From Zymoseptoria tritici IPO323 (lineage: Eukaryota; Ascomycota; Dothideomycetes; Mycosphaerellales; Mycosphaerellaceae): a DNA stretch of 64,000 bases. The translations under genes and the position numbers were made by a program. Shown here piece after piece: positions 57,573-64,000 of the stretch. The stretch is taken from NCBI RefSeq assembly GCF_000219625.1, contig NC_018214.1:2728001-2792000 (forward strand), given 5' to 3'. The notes under the pieces are model-generated. The model did not search any database and had not been told where the DNA came from. It saw only the letters and a list, made by a program, of their open reading frames with translations. Position 1 is the stretch's first letter; every line of letters begins with the position of its first letter.

Positions 57573-58085
57573 TCACCCAGTTCCCCTTTTCTGCGGATTT
57601 TTGTGTCGTCGACGTAGGCAAGCCGTGGTAGGAATAGCGACTTGCTGAGCCGCTGCGAGAACTGCAAGGGCGGCTCTTTGCACAGTCGCAGGATCTTGAG
57701 TCAGGTCCCACTTCGTCTCCCAATTCTGCTTCAGATCCTTGGTCGTGCGCTTGAACTTATTTGCAAGAACATAGTAGGCGCGAGTGTTGCGATTTCTCGC
57801 CTCCTGAGGTCTAGCTCTCGCGGCGGCATTCTCGATCTGTCTCCACGCGTAGTCTGTTTACCCGTCATACATCTGGAAATACATCGAACTCAATTCATCG
57901 CGGATTTTCTCTCTGTCTTGGTATCCGGCTGGGTCGATCGCAGTCACAGCCTTCCTTCCGCCATGGTCTTTGATTCTGCAGTATGGATCGCGAGAGAAGA
58001 TGGCATCGACATACAAGTCAATGTTGTCATCCATCTTCTTGAAGTGACGCTTGGCGCGATAGTTGATATCTCCTTTCTTTGGCAT
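57573..58085 (-). CDS. Hypothetical basic protein, 153 aa
   Basis: Two exons, 58085-57862 and 57810-57573, separated by a 51-nt candidate intron (GTAAAC..GCTAG). Without splicing there is a TAA after codon 75, but the same frame resumes beyond it and stays open to TGA 57573, which favours either the intron or a nonsense mutation. The protein is highly charged: MPKKGDINYRAKRHFKKMDD, then IFSRDPYCRIKD, DREKIRDELSSMYFQMY, a helical AYYVLANKFKRTTKDLKQNW, and an Ala/Arg-rich end. It resembles short DNA-binding or SANT-like proteins only in composition; I do not recognise a family. A 42-bp minisatellite begins three bases upstream of its start codon. Confidence 0.45.
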
Positions 58086-58087
58086 CT

Positions 58088-58982
58088 TGATCGACCTAGA
58101 CTGTGCAAAGGCTGATGTGGGAGGGAGCTAAGATCGAGCCAACAAGTGCAAGGCCCGTGTAGAAGAGGAGACGAGATCCACCCGGAAGATGCGATCCCTG
58201 GTGAAGGAGCGGATGGGTACAGGAGTTGGATGAGGCGAGACCCGATGTAGATGAGAGCGAGGATCGACCCGGAGGGCGCGAGCTTATTGAGAGCGGAAGA
58301 GAGATCGACTCAGCCAGTGCGAGACCTGATGTGTCGTTGAGGACCGAACGACTCAAGGCAAACGGCACTGTCGCCTTTTTGGAGGCTGTCGACTTAGCGG
58401 GCGCTGTAATAATGTTAGCTGAGGAAAGATCGACGCAGCAGAAGCCGAGAGAATGGTATCAAAAGGATTAAACGACCGCAAGATTGCGTAAGCAGTAGGG
58501 TTGATGGGAGAGATCGACGAGGAGAGCGCTTCGGTGCTGGGGCATGGGGAATGATCGACTCAAAGGTAGCAGAAGCTGTGAGCAGAGCGGGAACGACCGC
58601 CGGGGGGAGATGTGCACCCTTCATCGCGGTGGGGGACATCGACATAACAAAGGCTGCCTCGATGCTGGGCTGGGTGGGATCGACGCATATATGGCCCTCT
58701 TTGCGGATGCAGCGGGATGTGACGACTAGAAGAGTGCTAGGGCTTGTGAAGACACTGGGGAGAATCGAATCGAAGAAGGCTGTGCTTGAGCGTCTTTCAG
58801 GCTTGATCGACCTGGAGGGTGCTGGGGTTTGTGGTGGTGCTGGGGAGGATCGACATGAAGATGGCTGTGCTGGAGCGGCCTTCGGGCTTGATCAACCGGA
58901 AAAATGCACGAGCTGTATGACAGCTCGGGATCGATCGACGGAGAAAACGCGGTGCTCACGTTGCTTTTGGGGTCTGTCGACT
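58088..58982. repeat. 42-bp minisatellite, about 21 degenerate units
   Basis: GATCGAC or a one-to-three-base variant recurs at about 58088, 58131, 58175, 58262, 58303, 58342, 58388, 58428, 58470, 58512, 58553, 58595, 58637, 58678, 58721, 58763, 58804, 58847, 58889, 58932 and 58976. Nearly every step is 40-44 bp or twice that; the mean is about 42. As 42 is 14 codons, open frames on both strands show a 14-residue period (on the plus strand ITKAASMLGWVGST, SKKAVLERLSGLID), but each frame is interrupted. Units are diverged (roughly half the positions vary). Confidence 0.65.
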
Positions 58983-59496
58983 CGATAGTGGCGGTTGGTG
59001 AGGATGCGGTGTGCGTTGTGGTATTTGGTGTGTGTTACGGTAGTTGGTGCTGGAAATGGTTGTCACAAGGGAGAAGGTAGAGGAAGTGGTGTTTTAATAG
59101 AGCAGCTCGAAAGATGTAACGCACGGATGTGCAATGCTCGCGAGAACAAATGTGCTGCCAGAACTCGTTGGGCGAACAGCTTCCGATCTCGACGTGAATG
59201 TGTGTGAAAGCCTTTTGGCCGCCTAGGTGAGCCGGAGACATAGCACATGTGGCTGGGAGACAGCCACCAATTTCAGATGACGGGCTCCCAACTGAGGCTG
59301 GATTGACAATTTGATGGCGGGATTTTGCGAAGTCCGCGTCGACCCCTTCCCAACTCAGCACTGAATTGGTCCCACAACCGACTCCTTTCTCTCCCGAGCT
59401 TTTCCATTGAGTTCCCAGACCCTCGAGGATTTTGCGGCGCCTTGCCCATGGAACAAATCTACAGCCACGGGGACCAGATCGAGACCGGACCAGCCA
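58983..59496. other. Intergenic
   Basis: TG-rich on the plus strand just after the minisatellite (GTGTGTTACGGTAGTTGG). No supported gene. Confidence 0.5.
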
Positions 59497-59664
59497 TCAT
59501 CTCTCGACTCTGTTCTCGAAGTACACCTTCTGTGCTATGTCCATTAAGCGCTTTATCTCGCCGGCAGGGCACTTCTCCTTTCTGTCGTAGGTGTATAGTA
59601 TATTCTGCTCTTGCTCGATGTCGGAAAACTGAGTTGAAACAATGCCGCAGCAATGTCCAGCTTA
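59497..59664 (-). pseudogene. GH2 glycosidase C-terminal fragment
   Basis: Reads AGHCCGIVSTQFSDIEQEQ, then LYTYDRKEKCPAGEIKRLMD and KVYFENRVER before TGA, matching the last 55 residues of the GH2 protein at 54783 (GHCCGIVWTQFTDIEQEQ and so on) at roughly 75 percent. Similarity stops abruptly at about 59664; the sequence further right is unrelated. It is the truncated end of a second GH2 gene copy, in the same orientation as the intact one about 4.7 kb away. Confidence 0.8.
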
Positions 59665-60156
59665 GGAGGTTGAGCACGGCCTTTTTGGCTGTCAACTTTG
59701 TTCGCGTGAGGCAAGATCGCACCTCGCAGGCTTCATGTGAAACACTTTTCGTGCATGTGCGGTTGCGATATCGACCACTTGATGCTGACGAGAAAGGTTG
59801 GACGACATATGTAGGTGTGTTCCGAGATAACGAGCGTTGGATTCATGAACATGGCTGTCAGCAACACGGAGATTCATTCTTGGCCAGTGGACCGGACGAC
59901 GTCAGGTTGTTATCGCCGGCTCCGCGTGCGAGATTGTCGAACAGTCCGTCCTCAGGTCGCCAGGGAAGGTCCTCCTGTCGGCAGGCTTGCATTCGGCCTA
60001 GGTATCGACTCGAGCTCCTTGAGTTTTGTTTTCGCTTCAAGGGGACTTCCAGCCCGGTCCGGAGTTCGCCGTGATTGTGGAAGAGAAGCCGGCGGCGGTA
60101 GTATACTCAGCAGACGAGCTATCCTTCCTCGATCTCGTCGCAAAGAGATCTAATGA
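59665..60156. other. Intergenic between two pseudogenes
   Basis: No supported gene. A breakpoint with the GH2 fragment lies at the left end. Confidence 0.5.
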
Positions 60157-61740
60157 TCAGGCTTGAAGTCGAAGAGACCGCAGGTATTCATAGTCCGGCC
60201 AAGCTTCTTCCACTCGCCCCTTCAGCAACGCCGCCTGTTCTGGGCCGAACTCCTCAATCCACTCCTTCTCCCTACCATCAAGGGTAACTCCAGCGGAGGT
60301 CTTCCTAGACATAATCCTAGACGAAGTATTAATAGTATAATAGAAGCGCCTAGCCTTGTCCTTAGGAACGATGTCTCGGCTCGGCGCTACGCTAGTATAG
60401 GCGTTAAGTTCTAAAGCTAGAGTCTATTCCCGTACCAATTCCGCTTTGTCTATTCCGACTATATCGTAGAACTTTCCTATTACCTATAGATCCGTAAGAA
60501 TATCGTCGGCGTCGAGGATAACTACCTAGGATCTACCGCCGGGCTAGAGCTCTTATTAGTATAGTTTCTTTAGTCGTTAGTTACGGTTAAGCCGGTTACT
60601 AGTTAGTTTAGTAAGCCCTTGCCGGCCTTTTAGTTAGCGTTAGTTAGAGTACGTCGGCGACTAGTAACTAACCGGAAGTACGTCCGCAGCTAATAAAACG
60701 AGGGCAGCGAGGTCGTAGACCGTAATAAGTTACGAAGAAAATCGCCTCTCGCGATCTCTTAGTATACCGCTATCTAGAGGTTAATTTCGATAGCAATACC
60801 GAAGGCACCCTTCCCGACCGGATCGTAGCATTTTGGCCCCTAAATTTCTTACGTAAGTTAGTATTATACTAATAGTACATTTAGTATAGCCTCGCTAGTA
60901 GTTAGTTAGTATTAGTAAGACACTATCTTAAACCGGTAACCAAACTAATAAGAGCTCTACGCCGGGCTACGATCGATACTAGTCGACAATACTCCTATAC
61001 TATATAAAAGTAGTAGGGATTCGAGCAAAACAGCTAGTTAGGTCTACGAAGGGCTTACCTTCCGCTCTGACCTAGCTTTCGAAGGTTAGGATCGGGTTCC
61101 GAATAATAAATATCGGCGTCTAGGAGAGCATAAGAGCGTCTAAGAACGGTGTCTAGTTAGTGTTATCTAGCTTAGCGCCGAGAGTACTACTACTCTGTTC
61201 TATCTTAACGGAGGCCGGCTCTACGGTTTTAATATAGTCCGTAATCGGAGGCAGCATATACGTATAATTCTTTAGAAGGATATGCCGCTTCTATAACGAG
61301 GTTAGCTTTCGTAAGTTGTAGCTCGAGTATCCCGTACTTTAGTCCTTACTTCTTCTAGAATAGAATGTGTTCGCTATAGCGCATCCTCGCGTAGGGACTT
61401 ATAGTAACCCTAGGTAGCCTAGGGAACATTATCTAGTAAACTTACGGCGATTTTCTCTCGAGCGTATATAAATGCATTATAGAAGAAGTAGCCGTCTAGA
61501 TTCCATTCGGACTGTCCCGAAAGCATACGTAAGAGGAGGTTCGTAGTTGTTCTTAGATAGCTAAAGAGATATGCCCGCTTCTGTTCCTAAGGAGTTTCGG
61601 CTATAGTCTGCGCTTCTTAATATTATTGTTGCTACTAGTGCTAGAGTCCCCGATGATAGTTTTAGAAGGAGAAGAGCTTACAGAAGTCGCCTCATAGGTA
61701 AGAAGGGGGCCAGCGAGAAGCTCGGTGAGTATCCGTTTCA
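60157..61740 (-). pseudogene. RIP-mutated sulfotransferase-like (P-loop) gene remnant
   Basis: Minus-strand coding traces can be followed through many stops, in order: LLRMLSGQSEWNLDGYFFYN and AFIYAREK, TPIFIIRNPILTFESWVRAE, YRSIVDWYRS, then (after the inserted element) QVVILDADDILTDLQVIGK, FYDIVGIDKAELVRE, LALELNAYTSVAPS, and an intact last part VTLDGREKEWIEEFG and AWPDYEYLRSLRLQA ending at TGA 60157-60159. This order and the R-[HN]-P...F-S, V-D-A-D-D and P-D-Y-x-[FY]-L motifs fit fungal sulfotransferase-like proteins. Stops mostly sit where CAG or CAA is expected, and the stretch is very rich in TpA, the signature of RIP. Only the last 150 bp look unmutated. A 381-bp element is inserted at 60562-60942. 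Confidence 0.6.
60562..60942 (-). mobile_element. Short non-autonomous element, copy B (RIP-mutated)
   Basis: The reverse complement starts TGGTTACCGGT and matches copy A at 24299-24666 across its length: GGGGCCAAAATG about 110 bp in, GACCTCGCTG in the middle, GGCCGGCAAGG, then ACTAGTAACCG near the end. Differences are dominated by C-to-T and G-to-A. It splits the sulfotransferase-like pseudogene. Host sequence abutting the left end (GCTAGAGCTCTTATTAGT) recurs in inverted form at the right end (ACTAATAAGAGCTCTACG), the same odd flank arrangement as copy A. Confidence 0.6.
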
Positions 61741-61755
61741 TGCTTGTGCGGGCAC

Positions 61756-61779
61756 CCAACCCTAAGCCTAACCCTAAGC
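61756..61779. repeat. Interstitial telomere-like motif
   Basis: CCAACCCTAAGCCTAACCCTAAG contains two exact CCCTAA units and a GCCTAA variant, the fungal telomere hexamer, immediately next to the start of the RIP-mutated block. It is far too short to be a telomere. Confidence 0.5.
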
Positions 61780-62679
61780 GCCCTTAGCCGGGAACATCCT
61801 GGCACTGTAACTTACTATTGCCCGCACGCAGGAAGCGTTAATCCACGGACTCGAATAGACCTATTACGCTTCGCACTTTGTAGGCGGTGTGAGAGCTATT
61901 AAAGTGTTAGACGTGTCGGCCGAGCAGACCACGTGGCGGAGCGAAGATGCAGGCAATCCCATGCGTCGAAGCAGCACAAGCCTCGTGTATGGCATTCTTT
62001 TTGTACGCAGCGATTGGAACACATCCAGCCTAGAGAAGCGGTGACGCTGATCTTCGACGAGATCCAGGCAGTCCACCAGACTTGTAGTAGAGATGTGCTC
62101 TTGAAGTCAAGTGAGCCAGTGTCTTTCGGCAGGGCTTGGCCCCACGCCACCACGCTCTGCATCTTGTTGTCCTATCCTCTCCAAGGTCTTCGTTCGACTT
62201 TCAACATCGCGACAAGTCGCTCTCAAAGATCACGGCATGCCGGAAAGATCATGATGAAGCTTCCTGGCACCGCGACCAGATTTCACCAGATGCTTTGGGC
62301 CGATTGTTGAAGTTTCCGATGCAGACTTCGTGCCGTGAACAAAGCACAGTATCTTCGGAGAAGCGATGCCGGATTATGAGTATCGTTGAAGGATACGAGC
62401 CTTTCTTTCGCGGACCTTCGATGTGCAGGGTATCTGCTGTGTATGGAGACATCTTGTCCGCTCCCAGGGTATTTGCAGCGGCCCCGTGTGGTAGATGAGT
62501 CCGGTGGTAGGCGAAGTCTCCGAACGACGCCGGAGACTTTTGTATGTCGACGACTTACTCGATACTATAAATCAATGGTTTCGAACAGCTCACTCCAGGT
62601 ATCAGATCAATTGCCTGCGAAGTCAAAGTGAACAGCGTCTTCAATCAACCTCCTCACACCTCAAAGCAAAGCGACCACC
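61780..62679. other. Intergenic, upstream of the oxidoreductase gene
   Basis: No supported gene. Base composition returns to normal (non-RIP) by about 61900. Includes the promoter of the thioredoxin-reductase-like gene. Confidence 0.5.
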
Positions 62680-63709
62680 ATGGGCTCAGCAGCACCTGCT
62701 CTCATCGACGTTCTCATCGTCGGCGGCGGACCAGCAGGCCTCGCAGTCGCCACCGGCCTCGCTCGACAACCCTACACGGCCGTCGTGTTCGAATCGGGCG
62801 TATACCGCAATGCTCGAACGAACCACATGCACAATGTCGTGACCTGGGATCATCGAGATCCAGCTGACTTCCGAGCCAAAGCCCGGGCCGATCTGTGGGC
62901 GAGATATGATACCATTCGCATTGAAGACGCAAAGATTGAGAACATACGATGGAATGGCGATGGTCGGTTTGAGGCCATTGATGGCAAGGGCAATGTCTGG
63001 ACGGGCAAGAAGGTCGCGCTGGCGGTCGGGATGGAGGATGTATACCCTGATATACCTGGGTATGATGATGTTTGGGCGAGAGGAGTGTATGAATCTATGG
63101 CTGGGGTCGATGTTGAGCTCTCAAGCTGATTTGCGACAGATATCATTGCTTGTTTTGCGACGGTTATGAAGACCGTGGAGTCGAATCAGTGGGAATCTTG
63201 GCCCTTGGCGTGTTGGGAAAGTTGCAGCCAGCCGTGCACACTGCTCGTATGGCGAAGCGACTTACTAGCAGTGTGACGATTTACACCGATGGGGATGCCG
63301 AGTTGGAGAGCCAGATCCGGAATGTCCTGGGTGAAGATTCCGTTTTCGAGATGGATAATCGTAAGGTCACTCGTCTGGAGAAAGTGAAGGGGAAAGCTTC
63401 AGAGGTTATCGTGCATGTCCAGGATGGATCAAAGGTGATGCATGGCTTCATGGTGAGTTGAAAACTTCACTTCAGCATTATTGCGTGCCGAAAGTTGACC
63501 CGACAAGCAGGCTCACAGACCCAAGCCCAAGATCAATGGAGCTCGCAGACACGGCAGTCATCAAGACCAGCAGTCCGTGGTATGAGACTAGTGTTCCTGG
63601 TGTGTTTGCTGTCGGGGATTGTGCTTCGCCTGTGCCTGCTGTTCCTAATGCTATGAGCATGGGTGCTTTTGCGGCGGCTGGTTTGGCGAGGCAGTTGGGT
63701 GCGGAGTGA
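62680..63709 (+). CDS. Thioredoxin-reductase-like FAD oxidoreductase, frame disrupted
   Basis: First exon 62680-63084: FAD motif DVLIVGGGPAGLAVATGLA, then ESGVYRNARTNHMHNVVTWD, AVGMEDVYPDIPGYDDVWARG. A short intron (63085-63125, 41 nt) leads to the redox CxxC segment YHCLFCDGYEDRG, followed by the NAD-domain part. A canonical donor follows GFM at 63450. After the best acceptor (63512) the expected AHRPKPKING appears, but the rest, KTSSPWYETSVPGVFAVGDC to the end, is in another frame. About eight residues usual in the family are missing at the switch. I infer a small deletion that breaks the gene. Relatives are the GliT/TrxB-like disulfide oxidoreductases often found in secondary-metabolite loci; their role is NAD(P)H-dependent dithiol oxidation or reduction. 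Confidence 0.7.
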
Positions 63710-64000
63710 TGTTGTGTAGCATCCTGGAAACCAACGTGAGATTTGATCCATGACTCTCACTTCGGCTCTTGTAAGAGGCGGACCGACGGGGCGAACATGA
63801 CTGATCATTGCTCTCGAGGCTCGACTCGGCACGCGGAGAGCGGTGCACGTCTCCGGCAGTGAGAGCTGCATGACATGGCTTGAAGTTAGACCACACGAAT
63901 ACGACGTTCTTCCTGATGCATCGACCGACGATCAGCCGTCTTACGAGAGTGCATAAGAAAGTATCAGCTCGTATTCACGCTGTATGTCCAAAGAGGAGAC

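Overview
The window is nuclear DNA of a filamentous ascomycete, most likely a Dothideomycete. The evidence is gene-dense blocks with very short introns (about 45-80 nt), fungal-type orthologues (YPK1/ypkA kinase, ADA2, PGI1, COQ6, Zrc1-type zinc transporter), and a TpA-rich locus with CpA-to-TpA decay that looks like repeat-induced point mutation (RIP). No rRNA, convincing tRNA or CRISPR was seen. Exon junctions below were read by eye from splice signals and reading-frame continuity.

Layout. 1-16.5 kb is ordinary housekeeping and metabolic content: a mitochondrial ribosomal protein start (cut by the window edge), a Dal5-like MFS transporter with an in-frame stop, a DUF4336 protein, an SRPK-like kinase divergent from COQ6, an APH-fold kinase-like protein, an unknown 208-aa protein, a short-chain dehydrogenase, a DUF202 membrane protein and a CDF zinc transporter. 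16.5-23.5 kb is gene-poor and holds three families of degenerate tandem repeats and decayed coding sequence. 23.5-30 kb is a + strand array of four paralogues, each with a Gag-like N-terminal segment followed by a fungal F-box-like/2EXR segment; the first is split by a 368-bp element, and the array ends at a small secreted cysteine-rich protein with a broken frame. 31-49.4 kb is a conserved block: a 2012-aa CCCH + SF1 helicase + NFX1-finger protein of the ZNFX1/Hrr1 type, YPK1, a fructosyl-amine-oxidase-like flavoprotein divergent from PGI1, and ADA2. 50-54.5 kb is a second, minus-strand array of three paralogues of the same Gag-like/F-box-like family. 54.8-64 kb holds a GH2 glycosidase, a small unknown gene, a 42-bp minisatellite, a duplicated GH2 tail fragment, a RIP-mutated sulfotransferase-like pseudogene carrying a second copy of the 368-bp element, an interstitial telomere-like motif and a frame-broken thioredoxin-reductase-like gene.

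How it fits together. Core genes (silencing helicase, SAGA adaptor, glycolysis, TOR-pathway kinase) are interleaved with fast-evolving accessory DNA that shows duplication, transposition and RIP. The most novel items are the seven-member Gag-like + F-box-like family in two opposed arrays, and a short non-autonomous element whose two copies are both bounded by inverted copies of their own host sequence.
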